The position numbers were made by a program, and so were the translations under genes. 64,000 nucleotides of DNA, from contig JAYEVK010000305.1 in assembly GCA_036346275.1 (NCBI GenBank), forward strand, positions 62,001 through 126,000. The letters are read 5' to 3'. Position 1 is the stretch's first letter, and every line of letters starts with the position of its first letter. This document shows, in pieces, positions 23,667-36,474 of this stretch. The stretch comes from Otatea glauca. Taxonomy: Eukaryota; Streptophyta; Magnoliopsida; Poales; Poaceae. The notes under the pieces were generated by a model that saw only the letters and a list, made by a program, of their open reading frames with translations, searched no databases and was not told where the DNA came from.

Positions 23667-25551
23667 ATCTCCCCCTTGATGTGTATATTGACAAACCACA
23701 CAAAAAGGCATAAATTTGAGTTTGAAGAAAATGAAGAAGAAAGCAATTTTTAGTTGTAAAGTCAAACTTGGTCCAAAGATAGAAATTAGAACCATGACCA
23801 AGTTGACGAAGAGGAATTTAGATTTTAGAGTTAAATTTAAGAAAGAGCAAGTTTTCAACAAAAACTCTAAAATCCAACTAAACATGTCAAATGTGATTAT
23901 GAGATTATGATCCAACAGAAGTAGTACCATAGTTTTACAAAGATCATAATAACCAAATAAGCATTCACATTTTTATCTTTTTAGTGATGCCTTTTCTACG
24001 TTTTCTCCCCCTTTTGGCAATATAGGCATCAAATTTTTTTATGTATGCATGAAATGCAATCGAAAGAGCTTTGAAGATTATCCAATTGATCAAAATAGAA
24101 GGATATTACACCAAGCTTGTCAATTTCAGAAGATGACTAAACTAAGACATGTCCAATTGCAAATACGAGCTTAGTTTTGAATATATCATTTTTAGCAAGA
24201 TTTGACAAGTGCAATACTTAGCTTTAGTTTCAAAAATAGAAGAATAGCCACTCTAAAGATCAAAAGGAAAACCTAGAGTTCAACCTACTCAACACTATGG
24301 AGAATCTAGAAGAGCATACAAGGTCCTTCGGGCTCATTTATCACTTAATGCAAATTTTGATTCATCATCATATAAGACATAGCGGGGTGCAAATGTTTGA
24401 CATTATTTGCATTCTTTACCCACATATGTCTTTGTTTTTAATTTATTTGCATTTTCTTTTGACAACCAATTGACTCAAGCCGTATGCGACCATCTCAAGA
24501 TGGACTCTTAAGAGGATGGTCTAGGTCAAACACGATGTATTCCAAGTTCATCCCAAGTGCAATGGGAAGCGGTCTTGTGAATGCAAGGTGTTGAGTCGTA
24601 TGTGCACAAGAAGAGTCAATTTTCTTTAATTTTCATTTTTAGCACAATGATTCATGAGCAATTGAAGGACACTAGCATGGATCAAACTAGTTTCACCCAA
24701 GTTGCTATAGGGACTCTAGAGAACTCCAAAATTTCTCAAATTATGGCACAAACCTCTAGAGAAGAAACCTAGCAAGTAAAAGCAACAAGTTTCATCAAGT
24801 TTTTCATTTAAGACTTTTTTCATTTTAAAGCTTAGCAAGTTAAATGAACTTGGACATATCTGAGCTAGTGATTTCCTCCATATGATGCAGCATGGTGTAT
24901 AGCATGAAGAAGAAATCAATTGCATAATAGACAAAGCTCATTAAACAGGAAATCCAGTCTATATGCAATGCACGAACAAATTCCCAAACTCCCCCTCAAC
25001 AAATGAATCAATTTTAAGCTCAAATCTGGTTAAAGTTGAGTTATTATCAAGATTAGGCACAAAGAAAAACCGAATGAACTCAATAATAACCAGAAAAATA
25101 GAATGAGGAGAAGAAGTCGAGAAAGCGCAAAACTGGATAGCTATAGAGCATAGAAAGATATAAGAGACTCACTCGACTTAGAATCGCTCTTATCTTCCCG
25201 ATGGTGACATAGGGAAGTCGACTCTAGATCCCAACTAAGGAGTGCACATGGACCTGTCTACCCAGGAGGCCCAATACCTGCTAGACTTATAAGACTGTGA
25301 GGGAACTCAACCTAGAGAGAAGAGAGAACAGCTAATCACGCATGATAGCAACCTAAAGCACAATATAAGAGGTTCATGGAAGGCATGCCATAAGTCTAAG
25401 TGAGTGAACTCAACTCAAGAAAACAAGCCCAAAGTCACCCAAAAGAAATACAAAGAAAAGAAAAGCTGGAAGAAAAACATATAATACATAATATACAAAC
25501 CAGCTCCCCCTCACGAAAGGTCGTAAGGGCTCACGACTCCAAGCTCACTCC
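23667..25551 (-). other. Sirevirus 3' non-coding region with multiple polypurine-tract motifs
   Basis: On the minus strand, ggggga-containing purine runs occur at about 23670-23680 (abutting the 3' LTR, the likely functional tract), 24007-24016, 24989-24998 and 25504-25513. The region is AT-rich and without a conserved frame. The long untranslated gap between pol and the 3' LTR and the repeated tract are typical of Sireviruses. Confidence 0.7.
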
Positions 25552-25555
25552 TCAA

Positions 25556-26134
25556 GGCAACAAATCTGGAGCTTCCAAAGGCTTGGTGAAGATATCGGCT
25601 AATTGAAGGTCACTCTCTACGAACTGAAGCGCGATATCTCCCTTCTCCACATGGTCTCTAAGGAAGTGATATCTAATATCAATTTGTTTGGTCCGGGAAT
25701 GTTGCACTGGGTTTTTAGCAATGCAAATAGCTGAAGTGTTGTCACAGAAAAGTGGCACACTCTCTATCTCTAACCCATAGTCCCGTAAGGTCGGCCTCAG
25801 CGGTGGATTGTGCAACCCCAGACTGCTTCCTAGATGACCAAGAAACAAGAGAAGTGCCAATGAACTGGCAAGTGCCAGAAGTGCTCTTCCTATCTATCCT
25901 ACAGCCAGCAAAGTCGGCATCGGAAAAGGCTCTAAGAGATAGACAAGAAGACGAAGAGTACCAAATACCATAATAAGTGGTAGCACGAAGGTACTTGAAG
26001 ATGCGCTTGACTGCCTGGCGGTGAGAGGCGCGAGGAGAAGCTTGAAATCGAGCGCAAAGACACACAGCGAAATATATGTCCGGCCTCGAAGCAGTGAGGT
26101 ACAAGAGGGAGCCGATCATGCTCCGAAACTCCTT
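25556..26134 (-). pseudogene. pol: Copia RNase H domain, with an internal deletion
   Basis: The minus strand encodes SLLYLTASRPDI, then AFSDADFAGCRIDRKSTSGT and SRKQSGVAQSTAEA, the copia RNase H signature. After STAEA the expected 15-20 residues are missing. The sequence then reads LRDYGLEIESVPLFCDNTSA in a shifted frame, followed by HIDIRYHF-like and ADIFTKPL motifs. The domain normally removes the RNA strand from the RNA:DNA hybrid during reverse transcription. The deletion plus frame shift near 25800 should inactivate it. Confidence 0.85.
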
Positions 26135-27190
26135 TTATTCAGCAGGCTCACCATCCTCATCGGGCTCGAGAACAGCAGTGGTGGCCATAGGAGTCATCAC
26201 CAGCTTCCCATCAGACATATCGAAGAGCCTCAGGAGGTCACGGGTATACTTGCCTTGATGCAAGAAAGTACCCTCCCGAGTCTGCTTGATTTGGAAGCCA
26301 AGAAAGTAGCTCAACTCGCTCATCATACTCATCTCAAACTCTGTCCTCATCACCTCAGAAAACTGAGACACAAGCGAATGAGATGAGCCACCAAAAATGA
26401 TATCGTCCACATAAATCTGGACAAGAAGAAAATGAGACTCATGGTGTCTGATGAACAGAGTTTTGTCTACTATGCCCATTTTGAAGTCATGGCTGAGAAG
26501 ATAAGACTTGAGCCTCTCATACCATGCTCTGGGGGCCTGCTTGAGTCCATACAAAGCTTTGGAGAGCTTGTATACATGACTCGGAAACTTGGGGTTCTCG
26601 AACCCTGGAGATTGTTTGACATAAACCTCTTCCTCAATATAGCCATTGAGGAATGCACTCTTGACATCCATTTGATAGAGCTTGAAGCCCTGGGATGCAG
26701 AGAATGCAAGCAAGATCCTAATAGCCTCTAGTCTAGCTATAGGGGCAAAGGTCTCCTCAAAGTCAAGACCCTCAACCTGAGAAAAGCCCTGTACAACTAG
26801 CCTAGCCTTGTTGCGAATGACAACCCCATCCTCACTCTGCTTGTTTTTGAACACCCACTTGGTCCCAATGACATTATGACCAGATAGGGGCTCGACAAGC
26901 TGCCATACCTTGTTCCTCTCAAAGTTCTCAAGTTCCTCATGCATAGCATTAATCCACGATTCATCGGACAATGCATGAGAAACATCCTTCGGCTCAAAGG
27001 AGGCAACGAAAGCGAGTGGAAGCGGCTGGACAAACTGATTTTGATCGAGTGACCGCTCAAGCAGATCACCAATGATCCGATCGGTGGATGAGAACGTTGA
27101 ATATGACGGAGAGGTCCAGAGCAGAGTGGCCTCTACCTCATGCATGAAGAGGTAGAAGCGAGCCACTAGTGAAGGAGAGTCGGAAGGCAA
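26135..27190 (-). pseudogene. pol: Copia reverse transcriptase domain
   Basis: An uninterrupted 351-codon minus-strand frame. Motifs in order: GTKWVFKNKQ, ARLVVQGFSQ, FAPIARLEAIR, YQMDVKSAFLNG, ALYGLKQAPRAWY, and the catalytic YVDDIIFGG (about residue 250), then LGFQIKQT. A single TAA at 26137-26135 ends it; translation in the same frame beyond the stop continues straight into the RNase H domain (KEFRSMIGSLLYL), so this is a nonsense mutation at a position that is normally glutamine. The enzyme copies retrotransposon RNA into DNA inside the particle. Confidence 0.92.
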
Positions 27191-27281
27191 GGGCTGGTCT
27201 CACGAGGTGCGAGAAATGGAAGCAGGAGGCACCTCGGTGAAGAGGACTAGATCCGGTGGAACACCATCATCTCCATCATCC

Positions 27282-28008
27282 TCATCTTCTACGAAGATGG
27301 TCTCGAAGGATAAGAAGAGCACAAACATCGTGTCTAGCTCCTGGGCTAGCCTCATCAAAGGTCACATCACAGGTCTCTATGATCCTATGCGCATCAACAC
27401 TCCAGACCCTATAGCTACGAGAAGAAGTCGAGTAACCTAGAAAGATACCATCAGAAGAGCGAGACTCAAACTTATCTAGGTTACCAGACTTCAAGATAAA
27501 ACACTTGCAACCGAAAACGCGAAAATGAGACACACTGGGCTTTCGCCCATACCTCAACTCATAAGAAGTGCGATGCAGATGTGCTCTCAAAAACACGCGA
27601 TTAGAAACATGTCAAGCAGTAGCTATAGCCTCAGCCCAAAACTTCCTAGGAGTATCAGACTGCCTAGCATCGTCTGGCCATCTCAACCAAGGTCCTGTTC
27701 TTCCTTTCCACTACGCCATTCTCGCTTTGGGGCGAAGGAGAAGAGAACTGATGCTCTAAACCAGACTCCACACAGAAACTCTCAAAGTAGGAATTCTTGA
27801 ACTCCGTGCCATTATCACTGCGTATAGCTCGTAATGCACCTGGGAGCTCAATAGACAACCTACTGACCAAACCCCTGAAGTGAGAAAAAGTCTCATCCTT
27901 CGAGGCCATGAAGAATACCCAAGAGTATCTAGAAAAATCATCAACGATGACAAGAACATACCACTTCCCTCCTGCTGACTGCACTCTAGCTGGACCAACA
28001 GTGTCCAT
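27282..28008 (-). pseudogene. pol: Copia integrase core and C-terminal region, frame-shifted
   Basis: The minus-strand frame from 28008 shows VDDFSRYSWVFFM, IRSDNGTEF and SENGVVERKNRTL, which carry the D, D and E of the catalytic triad. An added residue stands where PQQNGV is usual. It ends at a stop near 27664. A second frame (27596-27282) continues with YGRKPSVSHFRVFGCKCF and GIFLGYS, the usual integrase C-terminal block. The integrase joins the cDNA ends to the chromosome and makes the 5-bp duplication. Confidence 0.88.
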
Positions 28009-28017
28009 ATGTAAAAG

Positions 28018-28617
28018 CTATCCTGGTGCATCAGTCATCACTATGGTGACTGGAGGATGAGAAGCAGTAACCATCTTGCCATGTCGGCAAGGAGAGCAAA
28101 CTAAGTCTTTGACCATCTTGAGTTTGGGCAAACCCCGAATGAGATCGTGGCTGCTAACTCGGGTCAAATGATCAAAACCAATGTGACCAAGTCTCCTATG
28201 CCAGAAGGAGAGATCACGGGACTCAGAAGCAATCAAACATCGAAGAGAGTCTCCAGAAGAAGCAGAAAAATCAGCACGAAAGACTCTCTCAAATCTAGAA
28301 ATCCCGCAAACTAACCCTCCTGATGAATCAAGAATTCTACAGTCATTACTCTTGAAGCTTACCTCGAAAGAGTCATCGATAAGCTGAGAAACAGAAAGCA
28401 GATTGTATTGCAGCTTACTTACTAAGGCAAAATCTTTAAGAATGAAATTTTGGTTAATGCAGATGGTACCTTTAGCAATGACTCTACCAGAAGATGCATC
28501 CCCAAAAGTGATTAACTCATCACCGGGGGCTCGGACTAGGGAAGAGAACCAATAAGAATCTCCGATCATATGACGAGAACAACCAGAGTCAACAATCCAA
28601 ACATCGCCCTTCCCCAT
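28018..28617 (-). pseudogene. pol: Copia aspartic protease and GAG-pre-integrase zinc domain
   Basis: The minus strand encodes WIVDSGCSRHMIG, the copia protease active site (D-S-G), near residue 10. SVSQLIDDSFEVSF follows, then FWHRRLGHIGFDHL with CSPCRHGK downstream, the HHCC zinc-binding region of copia integrases. The stop at 28018 separates it from the integrase core, which continues in the same frame class with VDTVGP-type sequence. Protease processes the polyprotein. The catalytic residues are present, but the polyprotein is interrupted. Confidence 0.88.
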
Positions 28618-28630
28618 CCAAGCGAACTGA

Positions 28631-31408
28631 TCAAGACACAGAGAGAAAGATGACTCGATCTTTGGAATAGAGTGAAGACTTAGGAACCCAATACTGAACC
28701 ATACGACACCTCAGAGTACCAGCCACAGAAGAAGACTGGACTCGAGTGTCTCTCTGACGCTCAACTCTCACACGATCAGGAGCAACTTTGGTAGATAATC
28801 TAGGAGTCAAAACTGGGTTGGCACGCCGTGGTGCAAAAGCCGGAGCATCCCAGTAAGGCTGCCTGGATCTCCTACCGGAAAACACCTCACGCCGCTGATA
28901 TCTACCTCGATGGAAAAAGCGAGGAATATCAAGAGGACGGCGGAAAGACCCGACTCTGAACAGCTCGGGACTAAAACTCGAAGAACTAGCATGAAAACCA
29001 AGTCCTGGACGCTGCCCAAAAACAGACGACTCTCTAACCTGTCTAGAAGCAGTGTGTGTCTTAGGAGCACTCAAAGTCTGGGGATGACCTTGAATACCCC
29101 TAAGAGCAGCAATACACTCACGCCGAGTGATCTTGGCGCGTCTGAAGCAGAAATCTACTAGGTGACCATCCTTCTTATAGAAGGTGCATGTGTACTTCGC
29201 CTTGCTAGAGGCAGAAGCAATAGGAGTAACACCCTTCTGGTCAGAAGTCCTATGGACAACCCCAGCGGACCTAAACACGGTGGTACTCACTTTGGGAGCT
29301 ACCACAATCTCACCACTCTTGGAGCGCGCACAATGGTGGGAGGATGCGCCAGCGTGCTCAAGGGATCAAATCCTAGACCTTGATTGAATCTACTAATCTT
29401 GGATTGGTCTAGAATAAGATTGAGCTTCTTCTTGCCACCAACAAACTTCTCGAGAGTGCTCATAAGATCTGGCAATCTCGGAAGAAAGAAGCACAAGAAG
29501 AACAGGGGAAAGAGAGGAAGAAGAAGAACCAGAAGAGAAAGAGAAGATCTCTCAAAGACGTGCTTTTGTTCCCCTAGCACGGCTGCCTCAATCTTGAGGG
29601 CCTCACAAGAAACGCAAGGAGCATCTCTAATCCTAAGGGTTTGGTCTTTTAACTTCTTCCTAAGCTCGATATGGATTTGATCCACATCATCCTTAACCCC
29701 AACACAGACAAGCAACCAGTTTTGACTTAACTAGTAAGTCCTTAGCAAGTTGATCACACTTGACATTCAAAGCATCATTGTCAAGTTTTAGTTGCCTCTG
29801 ACCCTCACATGAGCCGATTGGGTCCTTAGAAGCATGCAATTCAAGTTCATCATTTCTAATGTAAAGCTTTCTAAGGTGTTCACTCATGGCATCAATTTCG
29901 GCAAGCAATTTAGGGCAATTAGCACATGATGGAGTGGAGTGAGCATGAAGAAAACTAGCCTCAACAGGAATAGCATCAACAGAACTAGTGCTAGCATTCT
30001 TCAACCTAAGACCATCAAGTTCAGCAAGCACACTATTATGTATGGTCCTTAGGTTCTCCAACTCCACAAGAATAGCATCACACAAAGAGCAATCATCAGT
30101 GACTCGGGGGAGAGAAGATCTAAGTGAAGCTAACTCCCGAGTCAAGGTACCTACTTCCTTCTCAAGCTCCGTACACCTAGCTCTAGCTCTAGCATGAAAT
30201 TTTCTTAATTTGCAGAAAGCTTCGTTGAGCTGGTCATAGGAGGGTACCTCATCCGAGTCATTGTAGAGCTCGGAGTCGCTGATGTCGTTGGCGTCGGCCA
30301 TGAAGCACATGCCGGAGAAGTCGTCGCCGCCCTTCTTCTCTTGCGGATCATCCTCGCCCTCGTTGCTCCATGTCTCCGTGTCGGAGAGGTTGATGTCGTC
30401 AAGTGCGGCGAGGATGCGGTGGAAGAGCTTCTTGTTCTTGGAGAAGTTGCGGTACTTCTTCTCGTGTGCCGGTTCACGAACTGGAGGCTTCTTGTTGCGG
30501 TTCTTGTCGGTGTAGTCGTTCTTGCCCGAACCGCCAACGTCGTTCTTGCCCTTCTCCAGCTTGGGACAGTTCGCCCGAATGTGGTTGGGGCCACCACACT
30601 CAAGCGGTGATCATGCCACCTCTCTTCCTCTCTCTCACCCTCTTGTATGCATGAGAAAACTTGCGGCGAGAAGAGCAAGCTCATTTTCTGAAATTTTCCA
30701 GTTGGTCATCGCTTAGCTCGCAAAGGGCGGAAAGAGAGAAACCAATAGAAGGATCAGAAGAAGAAGATCCAATGGGATCGGTGACCAAAGCCATCAACTG
30801 AGATTTCGTCTTCCGAGAGATGACATCGATCTCATGAGTCTTGAGGCGAGAATAAAGCCCGTCAAGAGTCAGAGTCGATAAGTCGGTGGTGTCCTTGATG
30901 GTGGTCACCTTCATCTCCCAGACCCGAAGGTCGAGTGCGGTCAAGAAATGTCGAGCATTGTCCGAGTCAGGGTATATGCAACCAACTGCTCGGAGGTCGC
31001 TCAAAATCTTTGTAAACCAACCAAAACACTCGTCGAGACTCTCACCAGCGTGTTGATCAAATTTGTTGTACTCGCTCTTGAACTGGTCTGCCTCACGGTC
31101 TTGATTTGAGTAGAGCCCTCATGGTAAGCATCGAGGTTACCCAAATCTCGTGGCGAACAAGGTGAAAATCCTATCATACTCACGCGGCTAAGACCCAGTA
31201 TGAGAATGTTCCTTGCCTTAGCATTCGCCTCAACGTCAACCATATTGATGGCGTGACATTTTCATCGCCAGGAACCTTATACGGGAGTTTCACCTTCTGC
31301 CATATCGGGTAACCACAGGCGTGATGTATGACTCCATCGGGACTTCCAAAAAGGAAAATCAACTCCATTAAAGATGGGAGGCTTGGTGGAATATTTGTCC
31401 GTCGCCAT
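28631..31408 (-). pseudogene. gag: Sirevirus gag, coiled-coil type with zinc knuckles, several lesions
   Basis: The likely start ATG is at 31408 (MATDKYSTKPPIFNG). Frame shifts follow near 31300 and 31170, then VDVEANAKARNILILGLS and LKTHEIDVISRKTKSQLMAL (30681-31243). The first zinc knuckle near 30600 keeps only ECGGPNHIRANCPK; its first cysteine is lost. A long Leu/Glu-rich, probably coiled-coil section follows (29693-30310, for example CTELEKEVGTLTRELASL). A second knuckle-like CTFYKKDGHLVDFC (about 29200) has tyrosine for the second cysteine. The C-terminal Arg-rich linker runs to 28631. The protein builds the particle; this copy is not translatable as one chain. Confidence 0.8.
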
Positions 31409-31449
31409 GGCTCTTGAGACCGGTCAAGAACTATGGAAGAGCAAAACCG

Positions 31450-31461
31450 GCTTTGATACCA
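31450..31461 (-). promoter_or_regulatory. Sirevirus primer-binding site
   Basis: The minus strand reads TGGTATCAAAGC two bases inside the 5' LTR. It matches the 3' end of initiator Met-tRNA except at one position. Confidence 0.85.
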
Positions 31462-31463
31462 AT

Positions 31464-33102
31464 TGAAGGACCGAGATGGCGAACAGAGGGGGGGTGAATC
31501 GTCGCAAATAAAATTTCCCCAAAATACTCCAACAAAAACCTCGACAAGATCGCTCAAAGGAAATCGTGAAAAACCTGAAAAACTAGACAACTATGTGTAC
31601 CCCAAGCTTGCATGGATAAGTACCATAAAATATGTGGGGATTTTTGAGTCACAATACTGGTTGTCTAGTGTCCAAGATAAAGAGGAATCAATTCAAACTC
31701 TTGCTTTTAGAAAGGACATCAATTCAAATCACAAAAGTCACTTTCAGAAAAGCAAAAGCAAAATTTCCAGAACTTGTCCTCAATTTGCACAGGAGGTTGG
31801 TGGGTTTCTGCAGCTCAAAAAATTTTGCCACTTTTTCTCCCTATGCGAATCAGATTCTTGAAGAACTCCACCAAATTGTTCATCAAAAAGCCTTACAGAA
31901 AAAACAGGAAAAATCTAAGAACACAGTCTGGTCAAGAACTTCGAGCAGAAAGTTTGGGGCTTGGTTTTCACCTCATGGCGCCCAAACGGTGCAACAAATG
32001 AACTCCAAATGTTTTTTGCAAGTGGATATCAGAGTCCCGCACCTCCTCCAACAAGAATCACTTGAAAAAGATTTTTCGAGATTTTTATAGAAATCAAACA
32101 CTGACTGCTGCGCGAAGAACAAGTTCTGAACAAAGTTGGAACTTGAAAGAAAAGATGTTCTCTACTCAATCCAAGAGTGCAAAAGAGATGCAAAACCATA
32201 TGAACACACTCAAAACATCCAAGATCAGCAGCATTTAGAAGGAGTGGAGGCAAATCCAAATTACATGAAAGTAAATTGCGAGAATGTAATTGCGGGAAAT
32301 TAATGCTGAATTTAAATTACGTAAAGTAAAGACATAATGTAAATGCGCGAAATAAATTCAGAGGTGGATGGATAAAACTTTCATTTCTGGAAGGAGAGGC
32401 TACAAAGCCCCACTTTCATGTGGGCAAAGCTCAAAGGAGCATTCACAAACCTCAAAACCTTCAAGGGAAAAAGGCTACCCCTCCACCCCAATTTATACTA
32501 CTCTTGGGCCACCTACCACCCTTGGATGAGTCCCTCAACCCTAGAGCACTCATCTAAGGGCTAGGATTAACCTACACACACAGCCATGCAAGGGCTAACA
32601 CAAAACCCACACACATACCAGGTTTTCTTGCACGGTTTTCAAAGCATACTACCTAGACCCGCTAACATATCAACTAGACCTCAATCCGACAGCCCTCATT
32701 GATCCACGCGGCATCTAGCTAGCATGAACTCCTTTCCTTGTCTTCTTGACTTGCCCGGACTCCGTCTCCGATCATCTTCCGGCAATCTCCCAACCGTTTG
32801 GACCTCCGACGCTCCTCGCCTAGTCCTGGTCATCCTCCGCCTCACCATGACCTAGCACCGTCGCCCTGCAACCATCAAAGACAAGGTAAAACCTTTCATA
32901 GCAATGCCCACATTGATATGCAATAAACCATCTCACTCATCACTACCGCGCCCATACGCCGGTACTGCCACTCCTGGCAGAGACAACTCAAATTGCTTCA
33001 TTTTGAAAATCAATCCAAATCAAACTCAAACTTGAGCACACCTTGCTCAAATAAAGTCAAATACTCATCACAAACATGGATGGACCTCCACATGGTCCTT
33101 CA
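31464..33102 (-). repeat. 5' LTR of the Sirevirus (1639 bp)
   Basis: It runs from TGAAGGACC to GGTCCTTCA and nearly matches the left LTR. A putative TATA box (minus-strand TATAAAT) is at 32491-32497. The plus-strand frames at 31463-32090 lie in LTR sequence shared with the other LTR and are not host genes. Confidence 0.92.
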
Positions 33103-33249
33103 TATATCCCTCTCATTTATCTTTTGATGGAGATATTATATCCCTCTCACTTATCTTTTGAGGCCTAAATAGATTATATAATATATGCATTGATAGAGAT
33201 AATAATTTTCAACACACAATATAGCACAATAGGTCTAGTTAAAAAGAAG

Positions 33250-36086
33250 ATGGTGTCCCCTCATTCGTCATCTCAAGGATGTGATGAGCCAACGAAAGGA
33301 AAACCGACTCGAGGTCCAAGAGGAGCAAATAAAAGGTCCACGGATCGATATACCATCACGGCGGTTGATCCACAGGATGGGCCCCTATCGATCCAAGAAA
33401 GGCAACAACAACATTCCGAACATTGTGCGGGATAGTCGCATGGGAACGGGTCCCTATCACCTGTCAATCCTGGAAGTCGCTACTAACGAGAACCGCAATG
33501 ACTTGGTGACAGAAATTCTTTCATCGTTGGAGATCTTAGAAGACTCCGTGCATTTAGTGTGACGGTATGCACTGCTAGTGGCGGGAAAGGCATGGAAGAA
33601 CTTCAAGAGCACGCTTGTCAAGGAATATATCAACAAGGACAGGACTCCCTTCTCTAAGTACGGGTTAATTGCTAAGGACGTATGGCAAAGTTTTGTTAAG
33701 GTGAAGATGACGAACGAATTCGTGCGTCAAAGTGAAGCACACAAGGCCCTGCAGGCAAGGAACACCACCCCTACAGACTCGGCACCGCTGGGTACGCGGG
33801 GAAGAGGGCACAATGGGAGAGGGAGGACGAGGAGGTCTCCGCACCATTTGCATCGATCGTTGACCAGAGAGCCAGAGACTGGCTAAGAGCGAGATCAAGT
33901 GCCACGTCTTCCGACAAAGTCTCCTTTACAAATCCCGCGAACGAGGAAGTCTGCCAACGCTTGGTAAGATATCAAACTACCAATTTTGTACGTAATTAGT
34001 CCATAACTTCATAAGTGAAATAACTTATCAGGATCTTACAGGTAGCGTTGAGTACACAATCTTTTGATGGCACTTTTTTGTCAGACAGGGAGAAAGATGT
34101 ACTCAAAATGGCCTTGGAAAATAAGGAACACCCTGGTCGCATGGGCGACAAAGGGGTTTTCGTTCCCTATAAAATGGGTTTCCCAGACGACTTCGACAAA
34201 TACCGAAGTAGGAAGAGAACCAAAGCCGAGTGCAAGGAATGGCTTGCATAAAAGATTGAGAAAAGGCTAAGAGAAAAATTCAACAATAAGATAAGAAGTC
34301 TCGAGGAAAGGCTCAATAATCAGGACAGACAGCCTATGTAAGCCCCAGACGTATATGCGCAATTCAGCCCTACTACCTGTAAGAGCAGCTGTGCATCCGC
34401 CACACACAGATGAACACGGTAAATTTCCTGTCTATGAAATCAAGTACTAATATATATCTCTTGATATAGCTGTTGGACGTATTAGCTAATTATGTATCAT
34501 TATATAGGAGGCCACGCGTTGTAATCTCCAACTGAGACTTGCCAATGTCTCCCTTCCTTTTCTTGCTGCTTGGGGGCTCGCGTATCCATCCACAGAAGGG
34601 GCGCTGGTGCACGGTACCCTAGTAGCACCGTGTTTCACAAAGGTCAATGTAGATGGTGTACATGACAGTTTCAAGACTGTATCGTTACCGATGCCTCCAA
34701 ATGACGAGATCGTGACGCTAGGGGATGCCATTCGCATATTCATCCAGTGGCTCAGCAGCGACATTTCCCTAGATGCCCATCCTCCATCACCGGAAGTACT
34801 CCAACTACCTGAGTCACCAGCTGCACCTTAGCAAGCCACCAAATTGGCTCCCGTGCCTGCATCAAAGGACTTTTTAGTGGGTGGCTGCTTGGTCGTCTCC
34901 CGTGAAGACTCCCTATAGTAGAAAGCAAGGCAAGGGCAAATCAAAGCAGATCGCGAAGGCCTTGGACTATTCGATTGCCTCGTTGGCCCAATTATACAAG
35001 CTAGGAGAGCCTTTAGTAACGGGAGATCGCCTAAAAAACATTTTTATGGCTTGCACTAGATTGCATGCTTGGTACATGGAACAACCTAACAAGCCAGTGC
35101 GAGAACGTATAACAAGTATCTCGGTCAGCTTCAAGCCTAAGCATATAACAAGTATGTTCAATAAGTCATCAGGGGATTCTTCGCAGTCGACTTCAAGGAC
35201 CTATTCGATCTCTTAAACCTCGACGCCGCGCTCTTGAGATGCTGAACATTTTAAGTGTGTGCAATCACAGTCTACATTCGTGTAATACCAATAAATATCA
35301 TATATATATATATAACTCCTTACTTTTGTATATATAGATACATGATCTGTGAAGCGAAACGTAACAAACAATTGGTGGGTTTCCTGAACCCACACATAGT
35401 CTCGAAGCAAACAATGGACAAAAATTTAAAATTCATCGATGAATACGTGGAACATGCATTGGTAGCTCAAAAACATAAAGAGTTCATACTTTTACCCCAC
35501 AACCCAGGGTAAGTGCTGCACTACTTGCTATACTTTGATTTGTACTGTGCACACAACTCAGTTTTGTTAATTGACCATGGAGACATACCTATGTAGGTTT
35601 CACTGAGTTCTAATTATAATTCATCCAACCACAAACCGGGTTAACTATCTTGATTCCTTATAGAGCGGTAGCCACGACTTGAATCCTATCGCGAAATTAC
35701 TCACCAGGTAATCATGTTTCCTCCATAGATAACATGGTCATGTAGATTGTTCAAAGTATATGTTGCTCTTGGAATGGCTGAGGCTAACCTTTTGCAATCA
35801 CGTAGGACATTCAAAGTGTACAAAGCTTATGGAGGACCTTCTGGCAAGGACGGGGTGAAGCTGAAGCATGATTTTAAGTTTTCGGTATCCGCTATACAAA
35901 ATAATCCTATATCAAACTCTATAATAATGACTCTGGAACTAACCAATTCTATATTTGCAGTGCCACCAGCAGGAGAAGGGAAATAACCGATGTTGATTTT
36001 ACGTTTGCCACAACATGCAACTCCTTGTCGATACAAAAAAGACCAATGAGGCTATAACTGCGTTGGAAGAGATCGGTCTGATCTGA
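33250..36086 (+). pseudogene. CACTA second gene: TNPA-like region plus Ulp1-like (C48 peptidase-like) tail
   Basis: The start ATG at 33250 leads to KPTRGPRGANKRS and YTITAVDPQDGPL. Later frames carry WKNFKSTLVKEYINKDRTPF (33597-33660), the plant transposase (Ptta/En-Spm) signature, then SDREKDVLKMALENKEHPGR (34081-34140). A middle part has GDAIRIFIQWLS (34720-34760). The C-terminal section has SIASLAQLYKLGEPL, GFLNPHIVSKQTM, EFILLPHNPG (35480-35510) and HQQEKGNNRC...FYVC (about 35960-36015), which resembles the Gln/Cys end of Ulp1-type peptidases. A TGA follows the would-be catalytic cysteine. Frame shifts and probable introns divide it. TNPA-like parts bind subterminal repeats; the role of the Ulp1-like tail is not established. 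Confidence 0.75.
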
Positions 36087-36474
36087 ATTCGAGGACAGCT
36101 TTGTTCTTTCTTGCTCAGTCATGTCTTAAATCCGAAAGGCGAGTTCCACTCTACCTAACTTCAGGAGTTATGTTTTTTCTGAATTACTACTTGAGTTAAT
36201 TTGTGAAACTTATGTTATGGATTTGTGAATTGTAGTTGTGCATTCAATTAATTGGTTAATAAAATTGAGTTCCATTGGTTAATATATATATCATTTCATT
36301 TCTGAAATGGATGTGTCGTATAGTAATCTATACGTAATCTGCTTTCACTATGATATAATCTGAGTTGATTCATGAAATGGATGTAATGTTTGTGATGATC
36401 TGTAATCTGCTTTTTTCATAGGGTATGGCTAGTATTTCCTGAGGCTAACCAATAAACAGAAAAAAAACCATCTG

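Larger units (their letters stand above)
18922..33102 (-). mobile_element. Sirevirus-like Ty1-copia retrotransposon nested in the CACTA
   Basis: LTRs bound by TGAAGGACC and its inverse GGTCCTTCA lie at 18922-23666 and 31464-33102. Identical 5-bp duplications tatat (18917-18921 and 33103-33107) flank the whole. The gag and pol domains read on the minus strand in copia order: gag, protease, integrase, RT, RNase H. The primer site is of the initiator-Met-tRNA type. Four polypurine-like ggggga blocks lie between pol and the 3' LTR. Multiple such tracts and a coiled-coil-rich gag are Sirevirus traits. The left LTR is interrupted by a solo gypsy LTR. The LTRs are very similar where compared by eye, suggesting a fairly recent insertion, yet gag and pol carry several lesions. 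Confidence 0.92.

Noticed and set aside
31463..32090. Plus-strand frames of 130-150 codons with a near copy at 19052-19546
   Set aside because: The duplication is explained by the two Sirevirus LTRs. The sequence runs antisense to the element and both copies sit wholly in LTR.
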